Origin: Streptomyces canus
Lineage (GTDB): Bacteria; Actinomycetota; Actinomycetes; Streptomycetales; Streptomycetaceae
NCBI RefSeq assembly: GCF_030816965.1
Contig: NZ_JAUSYQ010000002.1
Span: forward strand, 7,802,001 to 7,866,000
Direction of reading: 5' to 3'
Length of the DNA: 64,000 nt
Position 1 is the first letter of the stretch. Each line of letters begins with the position of its first letter. The notes under the pieces were generated by a model. It was not told the origin of the DNA, did not search any database, and saw only the letters and a list, made by a program, of their open reading frames with translations. Position numbers and translations under genes: made by a program. Shown one piece after another: positions 7,996-16,936 of this stretch.

Positions 7996-9269
7996 TGCGC
8001 GTCCGATGGTTCGTGGGAGTCCTCCTTCTGCTCCTGGCCGGGTGCACCGGCGGTAGCACGCCCGAGGACGGTCGTATCACCCTCCGCTTCCAGTCCCTCG
8101 CCTGGCAGGAGGAGTCCGTCGAGGCCAACAAGGAACTCGTGAAGGAGTGGAACGCGACTCATCCCGGCGTGAAGGTCGAGTACGTGCAGGGGAGTTGGGA
8201 CAGCGTCCACGACCAGCTGCTCACCTCCTTCGAGGGCGGTGAGGCGCCGGACATCATCCATGACGCCTCCGACGACCTCGCGGACTTCGCCTACGGCGGC
8301 TACCTGGCGGATCTCGAGGACCTGCTGCCACAGCGGCTGAAGTCGGACATCCCGCAACGGAGTTGGGAGACCGCCACCTTCGGCGACGGGGTCTACGGAG
8401 TGCCCTTCCTCCAGGAGCCCCGCGTCCTCATCGCCAACGCCGCGTGGCTGAAGGAGTCCGGCGTCCGGATCCCCACCCCCGAACACCCGTGGAGCTGGGC
8501 GGAGTTCCGGCGGATCACCGAGCACCTCAGCGGCGACGGCAAGTACGGCGTGGCCTGGCCGCTCAAGGAACCCGTCTCCGCGACCCTCAACCTGTCGCTG
8601 TCGGCAGGCGGACAGCTCTTCCACCGGGGCGCCGACGGAAAGGTCACCATCCGCTTCGAGAAGGCCGACGAGACCGTGCCCCGCACGATCCACGACCAGG
8701 CGAACACCGACCACAGCGCCTCGCCCACCACACTCGGCAGCGGCGGCTCCGACACCCTGCCCGGCTTCTTCGGCGGCAAGTACGCGATGGTCCCGCTCGG
8801 GTTCTCCTACCGTCAGCAGATCGCCCAGCAGGCCCCGAAGGGCTTTCAGTGGCAGGTGCTGCCGGCCCCGGCCGGCGCCGACGGGCTCACCCAGGGCGTC
8901 AGTCCGCAGACCCTGTCCGTCGCCGAGGACAGCCCCCACAAGAAGCAGGCCGCCGAGTTCATCGACTTCCTGCTCCGGCCCGCGAACATGGTCCGGCTGG
9001 CGCTGGGGGACTGGATGCTGCCCACCGGAACCGAGGCCCTGACGGACCCCGCCCTGCGCACCGCCAAGGACGGCTGGGCCACCGGTACCGCCCTCGCCTC
9101 CCGGTTGAGCCCGGCACCCGCGCAGTCCGTCCGGGGCTACCCGGAGTGGAAGGACAAGGTCGCCACCCCCGCCTTCCAGGAGTACTACAGCGGGGCGATC
9201 GGCCTCGGTGAGCTGCGCACACGTCTGGAGGATGACGGGAACCTGGTGCTGGCCCGCTACCAGCGCTGA
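7995..9269 (+). CDS. Sugar-binding lipoprotein of ABC transporter
   Basis: 424 residues. The short lipoprotein signal MRVRWFVGVLLLLLAGC ends in the lipobox LAGC, so the protein is anchored outside the membrane. The mature part is a family-1 extracellular solute-binding fold with ITLRFQSLAWQEES at its start and an EAPDIIHDASDDLADF segment near residue 82. It delivers an unknown sugar to the two upstream permeases. The frame continues upstream through the permease gene, but ATG 7995 with its TGATG overlap and the signal peptide fix the start. Confidence 0.92.
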   Translation: MRVRWFVGVLLLLLAGCTGGSTPEDGRITLRFQSLAWQEESVEANKELVKEWNATHPGVKVEYVQGSWDSVHDQLLTSFEGGEAPDIIHDASDDLADFAYGGYLADLEDLLPQRLKSDIPQRSWETATFGDGVYGVPFLQEPRVLIANAAWLKESGVRIPTPEHPWSWAEFRRITEHLSGDGKYGVAWPLKEPVSATLNLSLSAGGQLFHRGADGKVTIRFEKADETVPRTIHDQANTDHSASPTTLGSGGSDTLPGFFGGKYAMVPLGFSYRQQIAQQAPKGFQWQVLPAPAGADGLTQGVSPQTLSVAEDSPHKKQAAEFIDFLLRPANMVRLALGDWMLPTGTEALTDPALRTAKDGWATGTALASRLSPAPAQSVRGYPEWKDKVATPAFQEYYSGAIGLGELRTRLEDDGNLVLARYQR

Positions 9270-9271
9270 GG

Positions 9272-9316
9272 AAATTCGGTTGTCGGCGTCGAGGGCCCGC
9301 GCCTAGCGTGCCCTCC
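9272..9316 (+). promoter_or_regulatory. Promoter of erm leader with WhiB7-like AT element
   Basis: TTGTCG (9280-9285), an 18-base spacer and TAGCGT (9304-9309) form a good Streptomyces promoter. AAATT at 9272-9276 sits 3 bases before the -35 box, the position of the AT-rich element that the antibiotic-responsive activator WhiB7 uses. The predicted transcription start falls at about 9316-9317, on the GTG of the leader peptide. The WhiB7 link is inference from position and composition. Confidence 0.6.
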
Positions 9317-9430
9317 GTGGGAGCCTTCAACGCGATCTACATCTCCGGTCTCGGCCGGGGCTGCACGCACTCCATCCGGATGCGCCGCGGCCCCGGAGCC
9401 CTGACCGGCCCGGGGCGCGACACCCTCTGA
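9317..9430 (+). CDS. Putative erm leader peptide (37 aa)
   Basis: GTG 9317 to TGA 9428-9430 encodes 37 residues beginning MGAFNAIYISGLGRGC. It is missed by size-limited gene calling. It begins at the predicted transcription start, so it would be translated from a leaderless mRNA. Inducible erm genes carry such short leaders, in which a macrolide stalls the ribosome and frees the erm start. The IYIS segment at residues 7-10 loosely resembles the IFVI stall motif of the ErmC leader. The reading frame and hairpins are seen; the stalling role is inference. Confidence 0.55.
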   Translation: MGAFNAIYISGLGRGCTHSIRMRRGPGALTGPGRDTL

Positions 9431-9507
9431 CGTCTGCGCGTCTCCGCTTCTGTTTCCCCAGTCTTCCGGTCGGGGCCTTCGTCTGCCCGTTTCCCGTCAC
9501 GGAAGAC
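9390..9507 (+). promoter_or_regulatory. Attenuator-like hairpins before erm
   Basis: Two inverted repeats lie between leader and erm. GCCCCGG (9390-9396) pairs with CCGGGGC (9410-9416) inside the leader frame. GTCTTCCG (9461-9468) pairs perfectly with CGGAAGAC (9500-9507). The second stem ends one base before AAGGA (9508-9512), the ribosome site of erm, so it could limit access to it. This is the arrangement expected of translational attenuation. Folding has not been computed. Confidence 0.5.
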
Positions 9508-9521
9508 AAGGACCACTGGCC

Positions 9522-10295
9522 ATGGGCCGTCCCACCCGCGCTTCCCGCGCGCTCTCGCAGAACTTCCTCACCGACCGCGGCGCCGCCGCACGCCTCGCCG
9601 GACTCGCCGTACCGCGACCGACCCCGCTGCTGCTCGAAGTCGGCGCGGGAAAGGGCGCGTTGACCGAGTTGCTCGCCCCGCGCTGCCGCCGGCTGCGCGC
9701 GTACGAGATCGACTCGCGGCTCGTCCCCGCGCTCCGGGAGCGCTTCTCGGACGCCCCGCAAGTGCAGGTGATCGAGGGGGACTTCCTCGTCGCTCGACCG
9801 CCCCGCGCTCGGTTCGCCGTCGCCGGTAACGTGCCCTTCTCGCGGACCGCGGACATCGTCGACTGGTGTCTGCGGGCTCCCGCCCTCGCCGACGCGACAC
9901 TCCTCACCCAGCTCGAGTACGCCCGTAAGCGCACCGGGGACTACGGGAGGTGGACGCAGGTGACGGTCCTGAGCTGGCCCCGTCATGAATGGCGGCTGGT
10001 CGGCCGTGTCGGCCGGCACAGTTTCCGGCCCGCACCACGGGTGGACGCGGGCATCCTCCGGATCGAGCGCCGGCGTACACCGTTGCTCGGGCCCGCGGCG
10101 CTGCACGGCTGGCGGCACCTGGTCGAGCTCGGCTTCTCGGGAGTCGGCGGGTCGCTGCATGCGTCCCTGTGCCGGGCCCATCCCCGGCGGCGGGTGGACG
10201 CGGCGTTTCGCGCCGCGGGGCTCGACCGGAGGCTGTTGGTGGGCGAGGTGGCACCGGACAACTGGCTGCGGCTGTACAAGGCGCTGATGCCGTGA
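9522..10295 (+). CDS. erm: Erm-type 23S rRNA adenine N6-methyltransferase
   Basis: 257 residues of the KsgA/Erm family. LSQNFLTD at 11-18, the SAM-binding loop [11 protein letters not shown] near 39-49, YEID near 61, and the catalytic NVPFS at 103-107 (N-x-P-F/Y) are all present. It methylates A2058 of 23S rRNA and blocks macrolide, lincosamide and streptogramin B binding. The pairing with a downstream macrolide glycosyltransferase matches the erm(O)/lrm-mgt locus that I recall from S. lividans. ATG 9522 follows AAGGA with 9-base spacing. Whether it mono- or dimethylates cannot be read from sequence. Confidence 0.93.
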   Translation: MGRPTRASRALSQNFLTDRGAAARLAGLAVPRPTPLLLEVGAGKGALTELLAPRCRRLRAYEIDSRLVPALRERFSDAPQVQVIEGDFLVARPPRARFAVAGNVPFSRTADIVDWCLRAPALADATLLTQLEYARKRTGDYGRWTQVTVLSWPRHEWRLVGRVGRHSFRPAPRVDAGILRIERRRTPLLGPAALHGWRHLVELGFSGVGGSLHASLCRAHPRRRVDAAFRAAGLDRRLLVGEVAPDNWLRLYKALMP

Positions 10296-10306
10296 GCGGG
10301 CCCAGT

Positions 10307-10336
10307 GGCGCGGGGAACTTCGCGAACAGCCACGAC
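10307..10336. repeat. Streptomyces intergenic repeat, copy 1
   Basis: The core GGCGCGGGGAACT followed by CGCGAA and CCACGACG recurs in modified form at 62127-62156. I recall this kind of sequence as a frequent intergenic repeat in Streptomyces genomes. It lies between erm and the glycosyltransferase promoter. Confidence 0.65.
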
Positions 10337-10383
10337 GGCGCCGCGGACAACGGACGCCGCGCAGCTCCGAACGCCCCAGCAGG

Positions 10384-10420
10384 TTGCACGAGACGTATCG
10401 TCTCGCCTAGCCTCCCTGTC
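10384..10420 (+). promoter_or_regulatory. Leaderless promoter of mgt with embedded operator
   Basis: TTGCAC (10384-10389), an 18-base spacer and TAGCCT (10408-10413) put the transcription start on or next to ATG 10421. The spacer contains the perfect palindrome CGAGACG-TAT-CGTCTCG (10389-10405), which has the size and symmetry of a TetR-family operator. A repressor bound there would block polymerase. No TetR gene is present in the window. Confidence 0.65.
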
Positions 10421-11614
10421 ATGACCACCCGCTCGCACATCGCCATGTTCTCCATCGCCGCTCACGGCCACGTGAACCCCAGCCTCGAGGTGATCCGCGA
10501 GCTCGTGGCACGCGGGCACCGGGTCACGTACGCCGTCCCGCCCCTGTTCGCCGAGAAGGTCGCCGAGACCGGCGCCGAGGTGAAGCCCTGGAACTCGACC
10601 CTCCCCCGTCCCGACGACGACCCGGCGGCCTGGGGCACCGAGCTGCTCGACCACGTGGAGCTCTTCCTCGCCGACGCGATCCAGGCCCTGCCGCAGCAGG
10701 TCGAGGCGTACGACGGTGACCGACCGGATCTCGTCCTGCATGACATCACCGCCTACCCGGCCCGCATCCTCGCCCACCGCTGGGGCGTGCCGGCGATCTC
10801 CCTCTCGCCGAACCTCGTCGCCTGGCAGGGCTACGAGGAGGAGGTCGCCGAACCGATGTGGGCCGAGCCCAAGAAGACCGAGCGCGGGCAGGCCTATTAC
10901 GCCCGCTTCCAGAGCTGGCTGGCGGAGAACGGGGTCGCCATGCACCCGGACACCTTCGTCGGCCGTCCCGACCGCTCTCTCGTGCTGATCCCGAAGGCTC
11001 TGCAGCCGAACGCCGACCGGGTCGACGAGAGCGTGTACACCTTCGTCGGCGCCTGTCAGGGCGACCGCGGAGCTGAGGGGGAGTGGCAGCGGCCGGCCGC
11101 TGCGGAGAGGGTGGCGCTGGTCTCGCTCGGTTCCTCGTTCACCCGGCGGCCCGATTTCTACCGGGAATGCGTCAGGGCCTTCGGTGACCTCCCCGGCTGG
11201 CACCTCGTGCTCCAGATCGGCCGGCACGTGGACCCGGCCGAACTCGGCACCGTGCCGGACAACGTCGAAGTACGCGCCTGGGTACCGCAGTTGGCGATCC
11301 TCAAGCAGGCCGACCTGTTCGTCACGCACGCCGGCGCGGGCGGGAGCCAGGAGGGACTGGCGACCGCCACGCCGATGATCGCCGTACCGCAGGCCGTGGA
11401 CCAGTTCGGCAACGCGGACATGCTCCAGGGCCTCGGTGTCGCCCGCCGGATCGACACCGAGGAGGCGACCGCCGAGGCCCTGAAAGCGGCCGCCCTCGCG
11501 CTGGTCGACGACCCCGAAGTCGCCCGGAAACTGAAGGAGATCCAGGCGGAGACGGCGCAGGAGGGCGGCACCCGCAGGGCGGCCGACCTCATCGAGGCGG
11601 CACTGCCCGCATGA
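10421..11614 (+). CDS. mgt: Macrolide glycosyltransferase (GT1)
   Basis: 397 residues of the MGT/OleD-like GT-B family. The N-terminal acceptor domain has the AAHGHVNPS loop with the catalytic His near residue 15. The C-terminal nucleotide-sugar domain has [19 protein letters not shown] near 287-305. Such enzymes inactivate macrolides by attaching glucose from UDP-glucose to a desosamine hydroxyl. The gene follows erm but has its own promoter, so target protection and drug inactivation can be controlled separately. ATG 10421 coincides with the predicted transcription start; no ribosome site is present. Confidence 0.92.
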   Translation: MTTRSHIAMFSIAAHGHVNPSLEVIRELVARGHRVTYAVPPLFAEKVAETGAEVKPWNSTLPRPDDDPAAWGTELLDHVELFLADAIQALPQQVEAYDGDRPDLVLHDITAYPARILAHRWGVPAISLSPNLVAWQGYEEEVAEPMWAEPKKTERGQAYYARFQSWLAENGVAMHPDTFVGRPDRSLVLIPKALQPNADRVDESVYTFVGACQGDRGAEGEWQRPAAAERVALVSLGSSFTRRPDFYRECVRAFGDLPGWHLVLQIGRHVDPAELGTVPDNVEVRAWVPQLAILKQADLFVTHAGAGGSQEGLATATPMIAVPQAVDQFGNADMLQGLGVARRIDTEEATAEALKAAALALVDDPEVARKLKEIQAETAQEGGTRRAADLIEAALPA

Positions 11615-11616
11615 GC

Positions 11617-11653
11617 GAGGGCCCGTTGGTACCCCGGTGACCAACGGGCCCTC
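11617..11653. terminator. Strong bidirectional terminator
   Basis: GAGGGCCCGTTGGT (11617-11630) and ACCAACGGGCCCTC (11640-11653) form a perfect 14-bp stem with a 9-base loop. It lies two bases after the mgt stop and also faces the 3' end of the convergent MMPL gene at 11688. Confidence 0.92.
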
Positions 11654-11687
11654 AGTACAAGGGGGTTCAGCCTTCGCCGAGGAAGGC

Positions 11688-13952
11688 TCAGACCCTCAGG
11701 GGCTCACCCTCGTCGTCCCGCGCCGCGGGCGCCGCCACGGCGTCCGCGGCCTCGTCGTGGGTGAGGTCGGGCAGCCGGTTCAGCCACTTGGGCAGATACC
11801 AGTTGCGCTCACCGAGCAGCGCCATCACCGCCGGGAGCAGCACGCCCCGGATGATCGTCGCGTCGATGAGCACCGCGGCCGCGAGGCCCACGCCCATCTG
11901 CTTCATGGACTGCATGGACAGCGTCCCGAAGATCGCGAAGACGGCGACCATGATGACGGCGGCGCTGGTGACGACACCGGCCGTGGTGACCACGCCGTGC
12001 TGGATCGCGTCCTTCGTCGTACGGCCCCGCAGGCGTGCCTCGCGGATCCGGGAGACCACGAACACGTGGTAGTCCATCGACAGGCCGAACAGGATCACGA
12101 AGAGGAACAGCGGCAACCAGGTGATGATGGCGCCGACGCCCTCCGCGCCCACCAGCGAGGCACCCCAGCCGTGCTGGAAGACGGCGACGAGGATGCCGTA
12201 AGCGGCGCCCACCGACAGCAGGTTGAGCACGATCGAGGTGATCGCGACCGTCAGCGAGCGGAACGACAGCAGCATCAGGACGAAGGCGAAGACCACCACG
12301 AACGCGAAGACCGGGACGACCGCTCCGGTCAGCTGGTCGTTGAAGTCCTCGGAACCCGCCACCTGTCCGGTGATCGGCGCCTCGACACCGTCGACCTTGC
12401 CGAGCGTGGCCGGACGTACCTCGTCGCGCAGCGTGTCCAGGCTCCGACCGGCCTTGTCGAAGTCGGATCCGCCCACCAGCGGGACGTACACGAAGGCGAG
12501 GTTCTGCGCGTCGTGCAGCTTGATCTCGACCGGGCCCCGCGAGGCACCCGAGGAGATCGCCCGCTCCTTGAACTCGGCCAGCGCGCCGGTGACTTCGGGT
12601 GCGTTGATGTCGGCCGCCTTGACGACCACCTCGGCCGGGTCGGAACCGCCGGGGAAGGCGTCGTTGACCCGGTTGTACGTCTGCACGATCGGCAGCGAGT
12701 CGCCGAACTCCTGGTCCAGGGTGAGGTTCTGGGTCTTCATGCCGAGCGCGGGTGCCGCGATGGCGAGCAGGGCGCCGGCCGCGACCACGACCGAGACGAC
12801 GGGCTTGGCGAGGACACCCTTCAGCACGGCCGTCCAGAACCGGCTCTCCCGGTTGCCGCTCCGCTTGCGGCGCAGCCGGCTCTCCGGGTGCAGGAAGGGG
12901 ATCTTGCCCTTCTCGACCCGCTCGCCCAGCAGCGAGAGCAGGGCGGGCAGCACGGTCACGGAACCGACCATGGCGACCGCCACGACCATCAGCGAGGCCA
13001 GGCCCATCGCCTCGAACTCGGCGAGCCCGGTGAACAGCATGCCCGCCATCGCCACGCACACCGTGACACCCGAGACGATGATCGCGCGGCCGCTGGTGGC
13101 GGCGGCGATCCGCAGAGCGGTCTGCGGGTCCCGTCCGGCCTGCCGCTCCTCGCGCTCACGGCGCAGGTAGAACAGGCAGTAGTCGACGCCCACGGCCAGA
13201 CCGACCAGCAGCATCACGGAGTTGGCGGTGTCGCTCATCGGCATCACATGGCTGACGACGCCCATCAGACCCATGGTCGCCATGATGGCGCTGACGGCCA
13301 GAAGCACCGGCAGCAAGGCCGCGACCAGGGCCCCGAACGCGATGAGCAGGATGCCGAGGGCCACCGGTACCGCGGAGAGCTCGGCCTTCTCGAAGTCGTC
13401 GCCGAACGCGTCGGAGAACGTCTTCATCATGCTGGCACCGCCGATCTCCTCGATCCGCAGCGACGCGTGCTCCTTCTGCACCCCCTCGACGGCCTTCAGC
13501 ACCGGCTCGACCCGGTCACCGGCGGAGTCCGCCTCGCCGCGCATGTCGAACTGCACGAGTGCGCTGCGACCGTCCTTGGAGATCGTGTTCGTGTCGTACG
13601 GCGACGTCACGTCCGTGGCCTTACCGGTGCCCTCGACCGCCTTCACGACCGCGGCGACGGCGGCCCTGAAGTCGGCGTCGGTCGCCTTGACGCCGGCGTC
13701 CCTGGACTGGATCAGCACCGTCTCACTGGCCGGCTCGTCGATCCCGGCGTCATCGATGATCTTCGCGGCGGTGTGGGTCTCTCCCTTCAGCTGGTCGCTG
13801 TCCTTGACGTCGACCCGGCCCGCCGCCGAGCCGAGCCCCATCGCCAGAACGACGAACAGCACCCAGACACCTACGGCAGCCCATCGGTGCCGTGCGCTCC
13901 AGCCGCCGGCCCGGGCGGCCAGGCCCCGCACCCTTGTGTCTCCGTTCCCCAT
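11688..13952 (-). CDS. MMPL/RND-family membrane transporter
   Basis: 754 residues with two similar halves. Each half has a large extracytoplasmic domain and a bundle of about six helices. The first helix is WAAVGVWVLFVVLAMGLGSA. GLAVGVDYCLFYLRREREER and FGLSMDYHVFVVSRIREAR are the paired helix-4 motifs with the Asp-Tyr thought to carry proton coupling in MMPL proteins. The family exports lipids, siderophores or drugs. ATG 13952 follows AAGGGGG. The frame is open far upstream without a plausible start. A terminator separates it from mgt, so a role in macrolide resistance is not implied. Confidence 0.92.
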   Translation of the reverse strand: MGNGDTRVRGLAARAGGWSARHRWAAVGVWVLFVVLAMGLGSAAGRVDVKDSDQLKGETHTAAKIIDDAGIDEPASETVLIQSRDAGVKATDADFRAAVAAVVKAVEGTGKATDVTSPYDTNTISKDGRSALVQFDMRGEADSAGDRVEPVLKAVEGVQKEHASLRIEEIGGASMMKTFSDAFGDDFEKAELSAVPVALGILLIAFGALVAALLPVLLAVSAIMATMGLMGVVSHVMPMSDTANSVMLLVGLAVGVDYCLFYLRREREERQAGRDPQTALRIAAATSGRAIIVSGVTVCVAMAGMLFTGLAEFEAMGLASLMVVAVAMVGSVTVLPALLSLLGERVEKGKIPFLHPESRLRRKRSGNRESRFWTAVLKGVLAKPVVSVVVAAGALLAIAAPALGMKTQNLTLDQEFGDSLPIVQTYNRVNDAFPGGSDPAEVVVKAADINAPEVTGALAEFKERAISSGASRGPVEIKLHDAQNLAFVYVPLVGGSDFDKAGRSLDTLRDEVRPATLGKVDGVEAPITGQVAGSEDFNDQLTGAVVPVFAFVVVFAFVLMLLSFRSLTVAITSIVLNLLSVGAAYGILVAVFQHGWGASLVGAEGVGAIITWLPLFLFVILFGLSMDYHVFVVSRIREARLRGRTTKDAIQHGVVTTAGVVTSAAVIMVAVFAIFGTLSMQSMKQMGVGLAAAVLIDATIIRGVLLPAVMALLGERNWYLPKWLNRLPDLTHDEAADAVAAPAARDDEGEPLRV

Positions 13953-13974
13953 GACGGGCTTGCCCCCTTGTGAG

Positions 13975-13998
13975 CGGTGGCAGCCCCCTGCCGCCACC
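13975..13998. promoter_or_regulatory. Hairpin in the MMPL 5' region
   Basis: GGTGGCAG...CTGCCGCCACC forms a GC stem just upstream of the MMPL ribosome site, on the minus strand. The rest of the 234-bp gap to the divergent DUF1697 gene shows no further gene. Confidence 0.35.
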
Positions 13999-14186
13999 TT
14001 TCGTTTCGAAGGTATGGGCCGGATAAGGCCATCTCGTCGTGCTGTCCGGTGAGGTGCGCCGGGCACCAGCTCCTCCCAAGGGACCGCGCGCCCTCCGTAC
14101 TGGGGAGGACCGTGACCCTTACATCTAACGGCCCTTGTGCGGGGCGATGATCGGGGTCCACGCGCAGGCCGTCCTAGGGTGTGCGC

Positions 14187-14735
14187 ATGACTACCACGTA
14201 TGCGGCGCTGCTGCGCGGAATCAATGTCGGCGGCAGCAGGAAGGTCCCCATGGCCGACCTGCGCACCCTGATGGAAGACCTCGGACACGGTGGTGTACGC
14301 AGCTACCTCCAGAGCGGGCAGGCCGTGTTCACCGCAGACCACGGCGACGAGGAGACCCTGACCGCCGAGCTCGCGGGCGCGATCGAGAAGCGGTTCGGCT
14401 TCGCGGTCGACGTGATCGTCCGCGACCACGCCTACCTGAAGGCCGTCGCCGAGGCCTGTCCCTTCCCGGCCGCCGAGCTGGAGGCCAAACAGCTCCACGT
14501 CACCTACTTCTCCGCGCCCGTCGACGCGGACCGCTTCGCGGAGATCGACCAGGCCGCCTACCTCCCGGAGGAGTTCCGCCTCGGCGACCGCGCCCTGTAC
14601 CTGTACGCCCCGAACGGCCTCGGCCGCTCCAAGCTCGCCGAGCATCTGTCCAAACCGAGGCTGAACAAGGGCGTGATCGCCACCAGCCGCAACTGGAACA
14701 CCGTCGTCAAGATGGTGGAGATGACGGGTGCCTGA
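14187..14735 (+). CDS. DUF1697 protein
   Basis: 182 residues with the opening TYAALLRGINVGGSRKVPM that defines DUF1697, and the closing RNWNTVVKM block. The family is widespread in bacteria; no reaction is established. ATG 14187 is chosen over GTG 14181 because a TAGGGT -10 box at 14175-14180 places the transcription start on that ATG. The downstream NTF2-like gene overlaps by 8 bases, so the two form an operon. Confidence 0.88.
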   Translation: MTTTYAALLRGINVGGSRKVPMADLRTLMEDLGHGGVRSYLQSGQAVFTADHGDEETLTAELAGAIEKRFGFAVDVIVRDHAYLKAVAEACPFPAAELEAKQLHVTYFSAPVDADRFAEIDQAAYLPEEFRLGDRALYLYAPNGLGRSKLAEHLSKPRLNKGVIATSRNWNTVVKMVEMTGA

Positions 14736-15093
14736 CCGCGATCCCGCCGTGGAGGCCGCCGTTCAGGGCGAGTTGCGGCTCCTGGACCCCGAGGTACGCG
14801 CCTCGCCCGAGCTGGTGGGCGCGCTGCTGCACCCCGAGTTCCACGAATTCGGCGCGTCCGGGCGGCACTGGAACCGCGCGTCGATCATCGCCGCCCTCGC
14901 CGGGGCCTCGGACCAGGAGGCCGAGCCGATCGCCGCGTCCGGGATGAAGGGGGTTCGACTCGCGCCGGACGTCGTTCATCTCACCTTCGACACGGAGCAC
15001 AACGGCGGCCGGGCACACCGCAGTTCACTGTGGCGGCGCACCCCGAGCGGGTGGCTGCTGTACTTTCACCAGGCGACGCCGTTCGCAGGATGA
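14728..15093 (+). CDS. NTF2-like / DUF4440 protein
   Basis: 121 residues of the SnoaL/NTF2-like cone fold. It shows an N-terminal helix, the LLHPEFHEFGASGRHWNR strand-loop and a C-terminal SLWRRTPSGWLLYFHQATP, as in DUF4440 proteins. The fold binds small ligands or acts as a cyclase or isomerase; no substrate can be named. The GTG start lies inside the 3' end of the DUF1697 gene, suggesting translational coupling. Confidence 0.75.
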   Translation: MPDRDPAVEAAVQGELRLLDPEVRASPELVGALLHPEFHEFGASGRHWNRASIIAALAGASDQEAEPIAASGMKGVRLAPDVVHLTFDTEHNGGRAHRSSLWRRTPSGWLLYFHQATPFAG

Positions 15094-15139
15094 CCCACCG
15101 GACGCACAGCGGTCGACACCGCTGTGCCAGGCTCCTCCC

Positions 15140-16189
15140 ATGCGCTACATCATCATCGGGGCAGGGGCGGTCGGCGGGGCCGTCGGTGGGCGGCTCGCGG
15201 GGGCCGGGCACGAGGTCGTTCTGGTCGCGCGGGGCGCGCAGTACGCGGCGCTCAGGGACGGCGGGCTGCGGCTGAGAGTGCCGGAGGGCGAGTTCACCCA
15301 CCGGCTCCCGGTCGTGGAGGGGCCGGCCGGACTCGGCGTACTGCGCGCCGACGACGTGCTCGTCCTCGCCGTGAAGACCCAGGACACGGAAGGCGCCCTG
15401 GACGCGTGGGGCCCGGCCCCGGTCGAGGGCGGCGGCACTGCGGCCGAGCGGCTGCCGCTGCTGTGCGCGCAGAACGGCGTGGAGGGGCAGCGCGTGGCCC
15501 TGCGGCGATTCCGGCAGGTGTACGGCGTCTGCGTCTGGCTGCCGGCGACCTTCGTGGAACCCGGGTTCGTCTCCGCCGCGGGCAGCCCGCTCACCGGCAT
15601 CCTGCACCTGGGCGTGTACCCGCACGGCACGGACGAGACCGCCCGGCGGATCGCCGCCGACCTGGAGAAGTCGAGGTTCGAGGCACCGGTCGTGCCGGAC
15701 CTCGCCCGCTGGCAGTACGCCAAGCTGCTGTCCAACCTCGCCAACGCCGTCGAGGCGGTCGCCGGACCCCTCGAGGACGGACAGGCCGTGGCGCTCGTCG
15801 AGCGGGTACAGGCCGAGGGCGTGGCCGTGCTGGAGGCCGCCGGAATCGCGTACACGAGTCCCGAGGAACAGCGAGAGGTCCGGGGCGACAAGATCACCCT
15901 GCTGCCCCTCGACGACGCCCCGCGCGGCGGCGGCTCCTCCTGGCAGTCCCTCACCCGTGGCACCGGCACCATCGAGGCCGACTACCTCAACGGCGAGATC
16001 GCCCTCCTCGGCCGCCTGCACGGTGTCCCGACCCCGCTGAACGACCTCCTCCAGCGGCTCGCCAACACCTACGCCCGCGAACGCAGGGAGGCCGGGTCAA
16101 TGCCGGTGGGAGAGCTGGTACGGCTGGCCGACGAGGCGGTTGCAGCCGTAGAAAAGCAGCGCTCGGGAAATCAGCGCTCCGGAAAGTAG
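15140..16189 (+). CDS. Ketopantoate reductase-like (ApbA/PanE) oxidoreductase
   Basis: 349 residues. The N-terminal Rossmann motif IIGAGAVGGAVGGRLAGAG binds NADPH. The catalytic-region segment is KLLSNLANAVEAVAG, with a lysine where PanE has its catalytic Lys. PanE reduces ketopantoate to pantoate for CoA synthesis, but Streptomyces has several such paralogues and the true substrate is uncertain. ATG 15140 has CAGGCT at 15128-15133, a possible leaderless -10 box. The gene ends 7 bp from the convergent chelatase. Confidence 0.82.
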   Translation: MRYIIIGAGAVGGAVGGRLAGAGHEVVLVARGAQYAALRDGGLRLRVPEGEFTHRLPVVEGPAGLGVLRADDVLVLAVKTQDTEGALDAWGPAPVEGGGTAAERLPLLCAQNGVEGQRVALRRFRQVYGVCVWLPATFVEPGFVSAAGSPLTGILHLGVYPHGTDETARRIAADLEKSRFEAPVVPDLARWQYAKLLSNLANAVEAVAGPLEDGQAVALVERVQAEGVAVLEAAGIAYTSPEEQREVRGDKITLLPLDDAPRGGGSSWQSLTRGTGTIEADYLNGEIALLGRLHGVPTPLNDLLQRLANTYARERREAGSMPVGELVRLADEAVAAVEKQRSGNQRSGK

Positions 16190-16196
16190 CGCCGCC

Positions 16197-16931
16197 TCAC
16201 GCACTCACCGGCAGCAGTACCCGCGCCGACGCGGTGTCGTACCGCCGCAGCAGCACCCGCGCCACCTCCGGCGCGGGACCCAGCACCTCGGCCAGGACGT
16301 CCGCCTCGGCCGCGCCCCGCGCGATGCGGTCGGGCAGGAACCCCGGGGCGAGCACGTACGGCGCTACGGCCACCTTCGCGCAGCCGAGAGCCCGCAGCTC
16401 CCGCACCGCGTCCTCGGTGCAGGGCAGGGCCGCGGAGGCGAACGCAGGCCGCACGGCGCACCAACCGGTGTGCCGCCACTCCCGCGCGATGTCAGCGATC
16501 ACTGCGATCGCCTCCGGGTCGGTGGACCCCGCCGAGGCCAGCACGACCCCGGTCGAGGACTTGTCGGCGGGCGTCAACCCCGCCTGGTACAGCCGCCGTT
16601 CGAGCGCCGACAGCAGCAGCGGCGACGGGCCGAGCACCTCCGCCTGCCGGATCCGCAGCTGCGGCGGCGCGTCCCGCAGCACCGCGGGGATGTCCGCCTT
16701 CGCATGGAACGCTCGCGTCAACAGCAGTGGCAGCGCCACGACGTCACGGACGCCCTGTGCCGCCAGGGACTCCAACACCCCCTGCACGGAGGGGATGTTG
16801 AAGTCCAGGAAGCCCGTCTCCACCCGTACGTCCGGGCGCAGCGAGCGCACCTGGCGTACGAGAGCGTGCACCGTCGCGGCATGCCGCGGGTCGCGGCTGC
16901 CGTGGGCGATGACCAGGAGTACGGGCTTCAT
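16197..16931 (-). CDS. Sirohydrochlorin chelatase (CbiX/SirB-like)
   Basis: 244 residues in two similar halves. The first opens LLVIAHGSRDPRHAATVHAL with the active-site His of class II chelatases. VVALPLLLTRAFHAKADIP holds the second conserved His. The family inserts Fe2+ (or Co2+) into sirohydrochlorin. Its place at the end of the sulfur operon, 5 bp after the permease gene, fits a role in making siroheme for the sulfite reductase at the operon's head. ATG 16931 is used: the frame is open upstream only because it shadows the permease. Confidence 0.87.
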   Translation of the reverse strand: MKPVLLVIAHGSRDPRHAATVHALVRQVRSLRPDVRVETGFLDFNIPSVQGVLESLAAQGVRDVVALPLLLTRAFHAKADIPAVLRDAPPQLRIRQAEVLGPSPLLLSALERRLYQAGLTPADKSSTGVVLASAGSTDPEAIAVIADIAREWRHTGWCAVRPAFASAALPCTEDAVRELRALGCAKVAVAPYVLAPGFLPDRIARGAAEADVLAEVLGPAPEVARVLLRRYDTASARVLLPVSA

Positions 16932-16936
16932 GGGAC

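Noticed and set aside
11688..13952. MMPL transporter as part of the macrolide cassette
   Set aside because: It is convergent with mgt and separated by a strong terminator, so a functional link is not supported.
11637..13973. 778-codon plus-strand open frame
   Set aside because: It is the antisense shadow of the MMPL transporter, with no motif and a Gly/His/Asp-rich composition typical of shadow frames in high-G+C DNA.
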